A DNA stretch of 64,000 nt from Niallia sp. Man26 (GCF_022049065.2 NZ_CP095743.1:2371001-2435000), one strand, 5' to 3'; positions 42,592 to 52,449 are shown, numbered from the stretch's first letter. A program made the numbers and translations. The notes: generated from the letters alone by a model not told the origin.

Positions 42592-43428
42592 TTATTTTAA
42601 AACGTCAACCTTGTTATCATCATAGGAAATCCAATCACTGAAGCTGCCCGGATATAGGGACACATTTTTAAATCCAGCTGATTTCATCGCAAGATAGTTA
42701 GGAATTGCGGTTATGCCTGATCCACAATACACAATATACTGCTTTTTTTCGTCCAATTCAGTGAAGCGCAGCTTTTGCTGCTGTGCATCTTTAAATCTTC
42801 CATTCACTAAACCATCTGTCCATACTTTATTGATTGCACCCGGGATATGCCCGCTTTTTTTGTCAATCGGCTCTATCTCACCTGTAAATCTTTTATGCTC
42901 TCTTGAATCAATTAATACTGTCGCATCACTTGGCTCACGAACGAAAGCTTTAACCTCTTCATAAGTTGCTGCCATACTCCTATTCACATCAGGAACAAAA
43001 TGTGATAATTCATAAGCAGGAATCTCTGCTGTAATGGGGCCGCCAATCTCGAGCCATGCCTGCATTCCCCCGTTTAATATATATACATTTTTATGTCCCA
43101 TATAGTTTAAAAGCCACCACAGTCTTCCTGCAAATGCACCTTCTTTGTTGTCATAGGCGATAACAGTTGTATTATTACTAATACCTGCCTGTGCAAGTTT
43201 TTCTGTGAACAGCTCCACATCTGGAAGCGGGTGTCTGCCCCCATGCTCTTTGACTGGTCCTGACAAATCTTTTTCCAAGTCGAAATACAGACTGCCAGGA
43301 ATATGATCAGACTCATACAGTTTCTGTCCTTCATCAGGATTTGCCAGACTAAAGCGGCAATCAATAATTCTTAAATTTGGACTGGACAAATTTTGCACAA
43401 GCCAATCTGCCTCCACTACAAACTCCAT
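42592..43428 (-). CDS. Sulfurtransferase (rhodanese/3-mercaptopyruvate type)
   Basis: A 278-residue tandem rhodanese. The C-terminal active loop is YCGSGITA near 232-239, the CGSG form typical of 3-mercaptopyruvate sulfurtransferases instead of the CRxGxR of thiosulfate enzymes. The N-terminal domain is inactive (no Cys). GGAGGAAA precedes the ATG, and it follows dynA by 14 nt, so it is co-transcribed with it. Confidence 0.9.
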   Translation of the reverse strand: MEFVVEADWLVQNLSSPNLRIIDCRFSLANPDEGQKLYESDHIPGSLYFDLEKDLSGPVKEHGGRHPLPDVELFTEKLAQAGISNNTTVIAYDNKEGAFAGRLWWLLNYMGHKNVYILNGGMQAWLEIGGPITAEIPAYELSHFVPDVNRSMAATYEEVKAFVREPSDATVLIDSREHKRFTGEIEPIDKKSGHIPGAINKVWTDGLVNGRFKDAQQQKLRFTELDEKKQYIVYCGSGITAIPNYLAMKSAGFKNVSLYPGSFSDWISYDDNKVDVLK

Positions 43429-43442
43429 CTGGTCTTTCCTCC

Positions 43443-46400
43443 TTACCTACTGTTAGCATATGTTAATACATTTCTGTCTTTAATTGCTTGCAGTGCATTT
43501 TTCATGTTAATACGGGTTGCTTCGTTTTGGAACAGCTCTGCTTTCCCACTGTAATATTCCTCCATTTGTCTGTGGAGGGTTTGAACCATTGCTTGTTTTT
43601 CTTCTTCCAAACAGTCATTAAAATAATTAAATAGCCGCTCTTTTTCTGTTTCAAAAAAAGTATAGCCTTCGCTTTCGATTACGGTTTTTATTTCTTCGGC
43701 AAGGTATTTTCTGTCTCCTTTTTCAAAGAAAGCTTTCGGGTTTTTATAATAAGATAATGCTTTTTTAAAAAGCGCTCTGTCAAATGTTCTAAATGGAGCC
43801 AGATGGGTTAAAACATCTTCCAATCTTTTTGTATCATCAAGCTGCAGGATGATTTCTTTATTTTTTTGGCGAATGCTTTTAATCGACTGTTCAAAAAGTT
43901 CTTTTCTTTGCGCATAAAAGTAATTCTCACTTCGTAAATTGACTGCCCTCAGCTCTTGCTCCACTTCATGGCTAAGCTGCATAAGGAAATCATCCAACGC
44001 TTTTTCTCCTTCCTGTTTTCGGCTTTCGCCTTTAAGCAGGCCAGGGTGGAACGCTTCTTTCAGCCAATCATTGAACTGCAGGAATATTCTCTGTTTTAAG
44101 TAATGAACCTGCTCATCTATTTCTGCTTTCAGCTTTTTATTTAAATAAGAATGCTTCTGTTGAACAAGGAGGGAGCGAAGTTCTTGTTCTTCCCTTTTCC
44201 ACCGCTCCATTTGCTCCTTTTGCTTCTCATGCTCTGTTTCAGATGTCAGGATAAAGTCCTCCAACATATGTATGCCAGCTAAACAGTCTGCTTCTGCTGC
44301 TTTCAGCATAAACGGAAGCCATTCATCCTCAATGAATTGGAGCAGACTCGCTTTAAAATGTTCCATTTGACCTTTATATGGTTCATCACCGCTAAAGAGA
44401 CTGGAAACTGGGAAAATACGCGGATTTCTAATTCCATAATGCTCGAGCTGTTCATAAAGATAATCAAAGACAAGATCTAATTCCTCTTGATCCTTAGCCA
44501 AGTCAATAGCGTTCATAATAAAAAACATCTTATCCTTCTCAAAAGAATCTTTCATTCTTCCTAATTGAAGCAAAAAGGACCGATCTGCTTTAGCAAACGC
44601 GTGATTATAATAAGATAAGTACAGGATAGAATCAGCTGCCTTCATGTATTCAAAGCTTAGCTCACTATGCCTTGTATTAATGGAATCTCCGCCAGGCGTA
44701 TCGACTAATACGATGCCTTTTCTTGTCAAACTGCAGTCAAAGTACACATCAATCTTCGCAATGAAGCAAGATACAGCTTCAACCGATACATAGTGCTCCA
44801 GTTTCTTCATATCCTCTGTTGTGACCGTACCTAGTGATTCTTTACGTGCTTTATACCCTTCAGAAAAAGCATCTAAATAGCGAAAGTGACTCGCCGAAGA
44901 CGGGGATTTTGCTTTTTTGATATTTCCGATGGCAAGCAAAGCTGCTTGCAAAGACTCGGCTTTTTCATGAAACACTTGCAAATAATCTTGAAGCTCACCT
45001 AATATCTCACTCTCACTTTTCCAAAAGACAACCATTTTACCATGCTGATTGTTTCTATCAACAGGGAGGATGCGGTTAATGGCTGCTGTCATCGGATTAG
45101 GCGACACTGGCAGTAAAGGATGTCCAAGCAAGGCATTAGCAAATGACGATTTCCCTGCAGAGAAAGCACCGAATAAGCAGATGGTATATTGTTTATTACG
45201 AATGGTATCTGCTCTTCGCTCTAGATTGCGGACAACCTCCTTAAAACCTGTTAATCCTGTTAATGCTTCAGAAACAAATGCAAGCTGTTCTATCATTTCC
45301 TCCGGCTTCGTTAATACTGTTTCTGTTTTAGGCCGGACTTCCGCCTGTCTTTTTCTTTGAGTCGGTTGTGCTGCATTGACAGGATTTATTTGCTGGACAA
45401 TCGGCTCTGCTGGCTTTTCAATCAGCTGCAAATAATGAGGCTCTTTATCTTCTCGCCGCTCCTCCATCAGTTCTGTTAAGCGGTTTTTCCATGTATCCCA
45501 GCTTGTGTTTATTTCAGCAATTTTCTGTTTTGCTTCTAGTAAGGTTTCGAGGTTTTGCTGTTGTTCTGCCAAGGCAAGCTCCTCTTGTTTTGTGAGCTCA
45601 TCCTGCTCGCTTACTAAGATAGAAAACAGCTTAATCGCTTCTTTTTTTACATTGCTTTTTATGTAATCTTCGACCTCTTCACAATAGCGGAGCAAATATG
45701 TTTCTGACATTTGTGCATTTGGGTTCACAAGTGATTGCAGAGCTGTCATTTCCAAAATAAACATAGATTCTGTCATATATTGCTCTTTAAATGCACCTGC
45801 ATCACCGCCCACTTTTCCGGCAATAGAACTAAAAAATTCTGTCATTGGGCCGAGCAGCTGTAACTGGACTGTTTTAACCAAAACTCCATGAAATTCTGAT
45901 AATCTTTTTTCCTGTTCGTTTTTGATTTTTTGTTTGCTGGAGAAAAGTCCAAGCTTAAATTTCTTATCTTTGGAATTCAAGTAGCTTTCTGCAAGCTCTC
46001 TATTTGCATAAGGCATAATATACGCATTTTTTATAATAGAAAGAAACTCAGCTTCCCACTCTGCCTGCTGCTCCTTACGACTGACTAGACGTTGAAGCTT
46101 CAGGTTAAGATTCTCCATTTCAAGCTCTAATTTTTCTATTTGCTCCTCGCTTATTGCCGCAAGAGGCAGGCTTGCTGCTTCCAGGTTTTTCTTTTTCCGT
46201 CTTGTCATTGTATTGCTGTGGTCTGTTTTTATTTTTAAAAACGATTGATCTGCAGAGGCTTCTGCTAAGGAATGTTTATTTGCTATTTTCTCTGCTATAT
46301 ATTGTTTCAGCATGCTTATTTCATTTTTATTTTTGTCCATGTCTTTGATGGAAGTGTAGAATATCTTCTCAGGCACTGCCCCACTAGATATAAAAGCATG

Positions 46401-47054
46401 CTCTACACTTTGCTTAAATGCTTCAAAAGAGATTTCTTCTTCTCGGTGCTTATCAATCTGATTGATAATTAAAACAAAACTTTTCCCGCTGTCTACAAGC
46501 TGTTTCGTAAATTCGATATTAATTTCAGACTGAACATGATTATATTCTACGACATAAAAGAGAACATCTGACAGATGGATGCTTGATTCTGCTGCAAGCA
46601 TATGAGCTTTATCAATACTGTCAATTCCCGGTGTGTCGACAAAGACGATATTGGCTGATAATTCGATATCGCTTACATTTAAGGCAACACCATTAATTAA
46701 CTCCTTGTTATTCAATTGGCTGTCCACTAATTTTAAGTCTGTGCAATTGGGAAATAACAGAGGCGAGCCTTCTGTGAAATCAACTCTAACAGAGTCTGCT
46801 CCATGTTTTACCCTGATTTTATGAGCTGTAGTGGGAATAGGACTGCTCGGTAAAAGACTCTTGCCCATAAGTTCATTTATTAAACTTGATTTGCCGGCAG
46901 AATAATGGCCGCAAAAGGTAAAAATAAAATCTCCTTCATGGATCTTATTAATTAAATCCTTTACCTTTTTGCCAGCTGCAGGATCATTATAACTAGCAAG
47001 AAATTGATAAAATTCAGTGAGGTGGTTTAGTTGAAAAATGGTTGTAGGAAGCAT
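43443..47054 (-). CDS. dynA: Dynamin-like GTPase DynA (fused double dynamin)
   Basis: A 1203-residue protein with two dynamin units: P-loop 1 GHYSAGKSS at 49-57 with DTPGID near 170, and P-loop 2 GAFSAGKSS near 640 with DTPGGD near 800, each followed by long helical stalk regions with coiled coil. B. subtilis DynA (YpbR) bridges and fuses membranes and protects against phage and membrane damage. AAAGGAG precedes the ATG. No terminator separates it from the small peptide gene upstream. Confidence 0.95.
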   Translation of the reverse strand: MLPTTIFQLNHLTEFYQFLASYNDPAAGKKVKDLINKIHEGDFIFTFCGHYSAGKSSLINELMGKSLLPSSPIPTTAHKIRVKHGADSVRVDFTEGSPLLFPNCTDLKLVDSQLNNKELINGVALNVSDIELSANIVFVDTPGIDSIDKAHMLAAESSIHLSDVLFYVVEYNHVQSEINIEFTKQLVDSGKSFVLIINQIDKHREEEISFEAFKQSVEHAFISSGAVPEKIFYTSIKDMDKNKNEISMLKQYIAEKIANKHSLAEASADQSFLKIKTDHSNTMTRRKKKNLEAASLPLAAISEEQIEKLELEMENLNLKLQRLVSRKEQQAEWEAEFLSIIKNAYIMPYANRELAESYLNSKDKKFKLGLFSSKQKIKNEQEKRLSEFHGVLVKTVQLQLLGPMTEFFSSIAGKVGGDAGAFKEQYMTESMFILEMTALQSLVNPNAQMSETYLLRYCEEVEDYIKSNVKKEAIKLFSILVSEQDELTKQEELALAEQQQNLETLLEAKQKIAEINTSWDTWKNRLTELMEERREDKEPHYLQLIEKPAEPIVQQINPVNAAQPTQRKRQAEVRPKTETVLTKPEEMIEQLAFVSEALTGLTGFKEVVRNLERRADTIRNKQYTICLFGAFSAGKSSFANALLGHPLLPVSPNPMTAAINRILPVDRNNQHGKMVVFWKSESEILGELQDYLQVFHEKAESLQAALLAIGNIKKAKSPSSASHFRYLDAFSEGYKARKESLGTVTTEDMKKLEHYVSVEAVSCFIAKIDVYFDCSLTRKGIVLVDTPGGDSINTRHSELSFEYMKAADSILYLSYYNHAFAKADRSFLLQLGRMKDSFEKDKMFFIMNAIDLAKDQEELDLVFDYLYEQLEHYGIRNPRIFPVSSLFSGDEPYKGQMEHFKASLLQFIEDEWLPFMLKAAEADCLAGIHMLEDFILTSETEHEKQKEQMERWKREEQELRSLLVQQKHSYLNKKLKAEIDEQVHYLKQRIFLQFNDWLKEAFHPGLLKGESRKQEGEKALDDFLMQLSHEVEQELRAVNLRSENYFYAQRKELFEQSIKSIRQKNKEIILQLDDTKRLEDVLTHLAPFRTFDRALFKKALSYYKNPKAFFEKGDRKYLAEEIKTVIESEGYTFFETEKERLFNYFNDCLEEEKQAMVQTLHRQMEEYYSGKAELFQNEATRINMKNALQAIKDRNVLTYANSR

Positions 47055-47216
47055 GATTAACTCCTTTTACTTTGGTGATTAGTTTCATTTTAACCATTTT
47101 CAACATTGGAATAAAGAAAATATTTTGAATTTTACACATAAACCGAGAAAATTTGAGGAAATTTGCGAATAAAACTAGCATATCGGAGAAAAAATAACTG
47201 CAAAGCAAATATGTAT

Positions 47217-47312
47217 TTATTTTGAGTGAGCAGATGGGGATACGTTTTTCAGAACATATTTCATAACAGATAAGTAACCGACTGCTGCAGCAGCAATAAG
47301 AACTGCGATCAT
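47217..47312 (-). CDS. 31-residue single-pass membrane peptide under a Fur-type promoter
   Basis: A short frame: MIAVLIAAAAVGYLSVMKYV, then LKNVSPSAHSK. Residues 2-20 make one hydrophobic helix followed by a positively charged tail, so the topology is N-out/C-in. GAGGTG lies 7 nt before the ATG. A sigma-A promoter with a Fur box in its spacer lies about 50 nt upstream. I know no family. It may be a small regulatory subunit or sORF; it lies between the Fur-type promoter and dynA. Confidence 0.65.
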   Translation of the reverse strand: MIAVLIAAAAVGYLSVMKYVLKNVSPSAHSK

Positions 47313-47360
47313 AGTTGAACACCTCTTTTCTAAATGAGAGCGATTTTCAAATTCAGTTAC

Positions 47361-47389
47361 ATTTTAACATTAATGATAATCATTTTCAA
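47361..47389 (-). promoter_or_regulatory. Fur-regulated promoter (Fur box inside the spacer)
   Basis: TTGAAA, 17 nt, TAAAAT on the minus strand. The sequence TGATAAT-C-ATTTTCA at 47374-47388 has one mismatch to the TGATAAT-N-ATTATCA Fur core, and 16 of 19 positions match the 19-bp consensus. It overlaps -35 and spacer, the classical position for repression by Fe-loaded Fur. Confidence 0.75.
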
Positions 47390-47416
47390 TATGGAGGACA
47401 TTGTTTTTTTTACAAT

Positions 47417-47444
47417 ATAAAAAAATTCCTCTAAAAAGAGGAAT
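47417..47444 (-). terminator. Orphan terminator-like hairpin, minus strand
   Basis: ATTCCTCT/AGAGGAAT stem followed by TTTTTTT on the minus strand. No annotated minus-strand gene lies immediately upstream; the next region is the 5' flank of the CheX gene on the other strand. Confidence 0.6.
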
Positions 47445-47669
47445 GAAATGTTTTGAAGGATGTTGCTGTGCATCTTTATTATAAAATGCCTGCTTTGAAA
47501 TTTCATTGTAAATAGTATCCAGTACTCGTGAAAACAAGCAGGAGTATAAGCCTATATTAGTTAGGAAAATATAACCACGCTATTTTTTCCGTAAATTCCA
47601 AATTTACTTATCCAAATTTTATTTAAACTATGATAAGATGTTGTTAACTACAGTATGGGGGAATGAATT

Positions 47670-48122
47670 GTGACAATCACGCGAAGTGCAACAGAAATAT
47701 TAAACGGGACTATTGAATCAGTTAAAAACGTAATCCCCTTTGAATTAAGTATTGATAAACCTACTTTAATCACGGCACCTTACCAGCAAAAATCATTAGG
47801 TGTTTTAATCGGTTTAACAGGTGATTTCCGTGGAAGAGTCATTATAGATGGAAACCAGGAAGTATTCGGAAAGATTGGCGAAGCGATGTTTGGAATGGTG
47901 CTGGAAGGAGAAATGCTTGATTCTTTCTCTGGAGAGCTTGGCAATATGATCGCTGGAAATCTTACTACATTTGTTTCTAAAAATGGGATTGCTATGGATA
48001 TAACTCCTCCGACCGTGTTGGTGGGAGAAACGAAAATGTATGGCTTTGAAAAGGCCCTTAGTTTAAAAGTGACACTTGCTGACACAGGCACTATTCACAT
48101 CATTTTAATGCTTGAAGTGTAA
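47670..48122 (+). CDS. CheX-like CheY-P phosphatase family protein
   Basis: A 150-residue alpha/beta protein of the CheX/CheC family. The phosphatase motif E-x2-N appears in FSGELGNMIAGN near 88-99. Such proteins dephosphorylate CheY-P or other response regulators. GTG start behind GGGGGAATG. It stands alone, away from any chemotaxis operon, so the partner regulator is unknown. Confidence 0.87.
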   Translation: MTITRSATEILNGTIESVKNVIPFELSIDKPTLITAPYQQKSLGVLIGLTGDFRGRVIIDGNQEVFGKIGEAMFGMVLEGEMLDSFSGELGNMIAGNLTTFVSKNGIAMDITPPTVLVGETKMYGFEKALSLKVTLADTGTIHIILMLEV

Positions 48123-48178
48123 GTTTTCGATAACAAAGAGATGGCAATTACTAGTCAACTCTTTGTTATTACAGTAAT

Positions 48179-48304
48179 TCACTCATTTTCCTTCTGGCTT
48201 TGCACCTCTATCTTAATCTTGTTCTCAACCTTCATTCCGCAATGAGGGCATATAGTGCTCTCTTTATAAAGAATGAGGCAGTGCTTGCAATAATAATGTT
48301 CCAT
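48179..48304 (-). CDS. Small zinc-ribbon protein
   Basis: A 41-residue frame: MEHYYCKHCLILYKESTICP, then HCGMKVENK. Two CxxC pairs (CKHC, CPHC) build a zinc ribbon. A modest GGATGTGA sequence precedes the ATG. It is too short for family assignment. Confidence 0.55.
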   Translation of the reverse strand: MEHYYCKHCLILYKESTICPHCGMKVENKIKIEVQSQKENE

Positions 48305-48397
48305 CAATTATCACATCCAGTTTATTATCTCTAACAGTATATTTATAAACAGCGCTTTTCGTGCATGCAAGCATACTTTCCCTTTAAAATAGAGGAA

Positions 48398-48422
48398 AGA
48401 GCAAGGAAATATTCCTTGCTCT
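48398..48422. terminator. Terminator of the M32 carboxypeptidase gene
   Basis: AGAGCAAGGAA/TTCCTTGCTCT 11-bp stem, tail T-run on the plus side and A/T-rich on the minus side; adjacent to the gene end at 48430. Confidence 0.75.
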
Positions 48423-48429
48423 TTTTTGT

Positions 48430-49944
48430 TTACAGCTTATAAACATTTGAGTACTTGTCATAAAGATATTGTATTAAATACTGTGCGTTTAGCCCTTCGC
48501 CTGTTACATCATTTAAAATTTCAAGCGGTTTTTTTGTTTTTCCGAACTGATGAACTTTTTCTTTGAACCATTGCTTAATCGGCTCAAGCTCGCCTCTTTC
48601 TAAAAGCTCGTCAAAGTTAGGAAGATCTTGGAGAAGTGTTTCTTTAAATTGAGCTGCATACATATAACCTAAGGCATACGATGGAAAATATCCGAAGCTT
48701 CCGCCTGCCCAATGGACATCCTGCAGCACTCCTTCCCCGTCATTTTTTGGCTCAATTCCTAAATATGACTTGTATTTCTCATTCCACACTTTCGGAAGAT
48801 CTGCTACTTTCAGTTCACCGTTAAACAAGGCCTTCTCTATCTCGTAGCGAATGATAATATGCAGTGGATATGTTAATTCATCTGCTTCAATCCGAATAAG
48901 TGATGGCTTCGATTCATTGATTGCACGATAATAGTCTTCTACATCAACTTGATCAAACTGGCCGTCTGCATATTCCTTCAGCAAGGAATAATTTTTCTTC
49001 CAAAACGAAGCGTTTCGTCCGACAAAGTTTTCATAGAATAAAGATTGTGACTCATGGATACCCATCGAAGTTCCTGTACTAAGCGGTGTTCCGACAAGTT
49101 CCTCCGAAATATTTTGCTCATACAGTGCATGCCCAACTTCGTGCACAGTTCCAAACACAGCTACCCGAAAATCTGATTCCACATATTTAGTCGTTATGCG
49201 CACATCTCCTGGGTTTATGCCTGTAGCAAAAGGATGAACCGTTTCATCCAGGCGGCCTGCATCAAAATCATAGCCAATTTGCTTTAACAGCTCAAGGCTA
49301 AACCCATGCTGTTTGTCTTTTGGAAAGTGAGCGAACAAAAAGCTTGTTTCTGGTTTGTGCTGTGACTTGGCAATTTTTTGTACGAGAGGCACAATTTTTT
49401 CTCTTAACTCAGCGAAAACTTCGTCTAATATATGTACTGTAATACCCGGCTCATACATATCAAGAAGAACATCATATGGCGTGCTGTCATAGCCCCAATA
49501 ATCGATGAATTTTTTAGTTGTTGCTACTAATTTTTCCAAGTAAGGCTCAAATAAAGAAAAATCTGACTTTTCTTTCGCCTCTTCCCAAACGCTTTCTGCT
49601 TTCGATTGAAGCATCACATATTCTTTAAATTCACTCGGAGGAATCTTTTTGTTCCGGTCAAATTCCTTCTTCATTTCTTCCACTGTTTTTATCGTGACAT
49701 AAGATAACTCATCTTGAACACTTGCATCAGATAATTGATTTAAATATTGTTCTAGCTCTTGCGAAACAGACAAATTAAATGCTTCTGCAGACAATGTGCC
49801 GACTACCTCTGTGCGCTGATCAACACCCTTTTTAGGTGCGCCTGTGCGCAAATCCCAATAAATGAGGGCCAAGGCCTCGTTGTATGCACCAATTTTTTTT
49901 ATATAGGCTAAAAAATCCTGTTCTATTTCTTTAATATTGCTCAA
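48430..49944 (-). CDS. ypwA: Metallocarboxypeptidase, M32 family (YpwA)
   Basis: A 504-residue thermostable-type carboxypeptidase. The zinc motif HEVGHALYE lies near residue 265, followed by a Glu ligand in GIHESQSLFYEN about 30 residues later, and the family motif DVRITTKY precedes it. It removes C-terminal residues from peptides in the cytoplasm. TTG start behind GGAGGAG (spacing 11, slightly long). Confidence 0.95.
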   Translation of the reverse strand: MSNIKEIEQDFLAYIKKIGAYNEALALIYWDLRTGAPKKGVDQRTEVVGTLSAEAFNLSVSQELEQYLNQLSDASVQDELSYVTIKTVEEMKKEFDRNKKIPPSEFKEYVMLQSKAESVWEEAKEKSDFSLFEPYLEKLVATTKKFIDYWGYDSTPYDVLLDMYEPGITVHILDEVFAELREKIVPLVQKIAKSQHKPETSFLFAHFPKDKQHGFSLELLKQIGYDFDAGRLDETVHPFATGINPGDVRITTKYVESDFRVAVFGTVHEVGHALYEQNISEELVGTPLSTGTSMGIHESQSLFYENFVGRNASFWKKNYSLLKEYADGQFDQVDVEDYYRAINESKPSLIRIEADELTYPLHIIIRYEIEKALFNGELKVADLPKVWNEKYKSYLGIEPKNDGEGVLQDVHWAGGSFGYFPSYALGYMYAAQFKETLLQDLPNFDELLERGELEPIKQWFKEKVHQFGKTKKPLEILNDVTGEGLNAQYLIQYLYDKYSNVYKL

Positions 49945-50061
49945 ATTTACTTCTCCTCCTTATCTGAAGCCCTCTGATTTTATTCAAAGCGTTTTCTGAA
50001 AACTATCTTACCATATTTTTCTTTCGAGGAATATAAGGGATGCTTATGTATAAATATAAAA

Positions 50062-50088
50062 AAGCAGTTCTTTTTTCAAGAACTGCTT
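50062..50088 (-). terminator. Terminator of ypvA
   Basis: AAGCAGTTCTT/AAGAACTGCTT 11-bp stem with a 5-nt loop followed by TTTTTTAT on the minus strand. Confidence 0.88.
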
Positions 50089-50095
50089 AAAGTAT

Positions 50096-52015
50096 TTATA
50101 TATATGCAGGTTCTACCGGCAACGCTGCAACTACTGCATCTTTCACTTGCTTCTGCTCTTCTTTGTCCATAAGGATATGGATATGACCGCTGTCCTCATT
50201 TGTACGGATTAATCGTCCAATTCCCTGTCTTAAGCGAAGAATCATATATGGCAAATCTACTTCTGTAAATGGATCTGCTGCATTTTCACGCTTTGATTTA
50301 TAAACAGGGTCATTTGGAGGGAATGGTAAGGAGTAAACAAATACATTCTCTAATGAACTTCCTGGCACATCCAGACCTTCCCATAAGTTAACAGCACATA
50401 ATATAGACTCTTCTTCATTTTGGAATTTAGAAACAAGGCCGCTGATTTCTCCTTCTCCTTCAAAATAAATCGGAAGGGTGAAATCCTTTGGCAAGGCTGT
50501 CTTAAACTTCGCTAAGTCTTCCTTGCTGTTAAACAGCACAAGCGATCTTCCGCCAGCGGCAACTAGCTTCTCGATTACATAATCTTTCTTCAAATCTGTA
50601 TCATCATGATTATATTCTGTCATGATTACATTCATGTTTTCGTCATAATCAAATGGAGACTCCACAGAGAAGGATAAGAACTCTTTAGCTCCTAAGCTGT
50701 TTGCCATATATTCAAATGACTTGTTATCCGATAATGTTGCAGACGAGAAGATAATCGGCTTGTTTTGGCTGAAAACATCTTCCTTCATAATATCTTGTAC
50801 AAGTCTTGGCATAATTACAAGTGTCCGCTCTCCGTCATGCTCTTCAAACCAAATAATACCGTTCATTTCTCTTAAGAATAAGTGCAGGGAATGAGAGATT
50901 TGCTCCAAGTATTCTTCTACTACTTTCAAATCATACTCGTTAATAACATACATCTCACTTTCAAAGACTAGTTCTTCCTCCAAATCAGAGATTAGACCTG
51001 CAAGTCTTCGGCCTTCTTTCATAACAGTATCAGTCTTTTTGATTTCCTGCTTGTCCGAACCTTCTGTTTCAAAAGAAGCATTCGTTAATGCAGCAAAAAA
51101 TTGCTCGTTTTGATAGATTGTATCTTCTATAATATTTAATGTTTTTTCTCTGACATCATTGGCAAGCAGCTTAGTAAGTAGCTTTTCCAAATTTTGTTCT
51201 GTCAAGCGGTATGTCAATGCTTTTTGGGCTGCATATTCCAACAGATGACCCTCGTCAAATACGACACAGGCGCTATCTGGCAACAGTGGCAATTGACCTT
51301 CTCTTTTTCTTGATTCCTTTGTCCAAATATGCTCCATGTAAAAATCATGAGAGCAGATGATTAAATCCTTGGCATTACGATAGTAATCTCTATGCAAAGT
51401 TTGGCCACAACGGTGGCGCTTATCGCATGTGAAGCAATCCTGCATGGAATCCCATGCCACACCGCCCCAATCTTCATCTGTCAAGTCAGGGTAATCCTTT
51501 CTGTCCCCGTATGGCGCAAATGACTGGAGTGAACCACTGCCGTGAACAAAGTCAGGTAATGTATCATAAATAGAATTATACGTGTCCTCAAACGTTATTT
51601 TTTGATCTAGCTTGTTCAAGCAAAGATATTGGTTTCTTGACTTCGCCAGACGGACATCAATTTTCAGTCCTAATGCCTGCTCCAGTTTGGCGATATCGCC
51701 TTCCTTTTTAACAAGCTGTTCGATTAACGTTTCATCAGAGCATGCGATGATAGCAGGCTTGTTCACATATCGAGCATAGCAAATGCTGTACAGTAAATAC
51801 ACAAAGGTTTTGCCTGTGCCAACGCCAGCCTCTGCAAATATTGTCTTTTTCTCCTTGAACGCCTTTTCAAGCTGATAAGCCATAAACACTTGCTCATCGC
51901 GAAGCTCATAGCCGGCCTCTGGAAGGATGTCATAAAAAACATCCCCAATCCATTCCCCTAATTTATCGTAAAATGATTCTGTTTTTGAAACCTCAAATGG
52001 CATGCTGTTTTGCAT
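50096..52015 (-). CDS. ypvA: DinG/XPD-like ATP-dependent helicase (YpvA)
   Basis: A 639-residue SF2 helicase. Walker A AEAGVGTGKTF near 60, DEAH-like FDEGHLLEYA near 250, and Fe-S cluster cysteines (CLNK near 132 and CFTCDKRHRC near 200). Motif VI RLRQGIGRLIRT near 600. It probably unwinds damaged or structured DNA. The ATG at 52015 follows GGAGGGG by 5 nt. Confidence 0.93.
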   Translation of the reverse strand: MQNSMPFEVSKTESFYDKLGEWIGDVFYDILPEAGYELRDEQVFMAYQLEKAFKEKKTIFAEAGVGTGKTFVYLLYSICYARYVNKPAIIACSDETLIEQLVKKEGDIAKLEQALGLKIDVRLAKSRNQYLCLNKLDQKITFEDTYNSIYDTLPDFVHGSGSLQSFAPYGDRKDYPDLTDEDWGGVAWDSMQDCFTCDKRHRCGQTLHRDYYRNAKDLIICSHDFYMEHIWTKESRKREGQLPLLPDSACVVFDEGHLLEYAAQKALTYRLTEQNLEKLLTKLLANDVREKTLNIIEDTIYQNEQFFAALTNASFETEGSDKQEIKKTDTVMKEGRRLAGLISDLEEELVFESEMYVINEYDLKVVEEYLEQISHSLHLFLREMNGIIWFEEHDGERTLVIMPRLVQDIMKEDVFSQNKPIIFSSATLSDNKSFEYMANSLGAKEFLSFSVESPFDYDENMNVIMTEYNHDDTDLKKDYVIEKLVAAGGRSLVLFNSKEDLAKFKTALPKDFTLPIYFEGEGEISGLVSKFQNEEESILCAVNLWEGLDVPGSSLENVFVYSLPFPPNDPVYKSKRENAADPFTEVDLPYMILRLRQGIGRLIRTNEDSGHIHILMDKEEQKQVKDAVVAALPVEPAYI

Positions 52016-52180
52016 GATACCCCTCCATAAAATGAAATACGAGACACTCCTCACTTGACTAAAAGGAAATTTCTAAAATTATTATGCCAAGGCTTGAAGA
52101 AGTTTGCCTCTATTAAAAACTTACGCTTATCGAAATGAATGCATTTATTTATAATAGGCAATTCCAAATAAACATGCAAG

Positions 52181-52219
52181 AGAAAAGAGGGCCGCCAACC
52201 GCAAGCTAGGCCCCCTCTT
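52181..52219 (-). terminator. Second hairpin between ypvA and the small gene
   Basis: AAGAGGG/CCCTCTT with a long GC-rich loop; TTTTCTC follows on the minus strand. Probably a backup terminator for the gene at 52282. Confidence 0.5.
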
Positions 52220-52250
52220 AACATATTGCTCTAGTATGAAAAGAGCCTCA

Positions 52251-52294
52251 CAAAAAAAGAAAAGACAGCATCAAGTTATTCCTACTTGATGCTG
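52251..52294 (-). terminator. Terminator of the small hypothetical gene
   Basis: CAGCATCAAG/CTTGATGCTG 10-bp stem overlapping the stop codon, with TCTTTTCTTTTTTT on the minus strand. Confidence 0.82.
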
Positions 52295-52449
52295 TTTGAT
52301 AACGAAAAATTCATTGCCTGCTTAACGGATTGCTGTGCATCTATATAAGTTTGAAGCAAATCTTCTCCGATATCTTCATTTTTAACAATGTCTAATGACT
52401 GGTTAATGGCATGCAAAATTTTTTCATAATCGATCGTATTGTCCATCAT
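52282..52449 (-). CDS. Small hypothetical protein
   Basis: A 55-residue acidic, helical protein (MMDNTIDYEKILHAINQSLD, then IVKNEDIG). The ATG at 52449 lies 7 nt after GGAGGG. No family recognised. It is followed by a strong terminator that overlaps its stop codon. Confidence 0.68.
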   Translation of the reverse strand: MMDNTIDYEKILHAINQSLDIVKNEDIGEDLLQTYIDAQQSVKQAMNFSLSNSIK

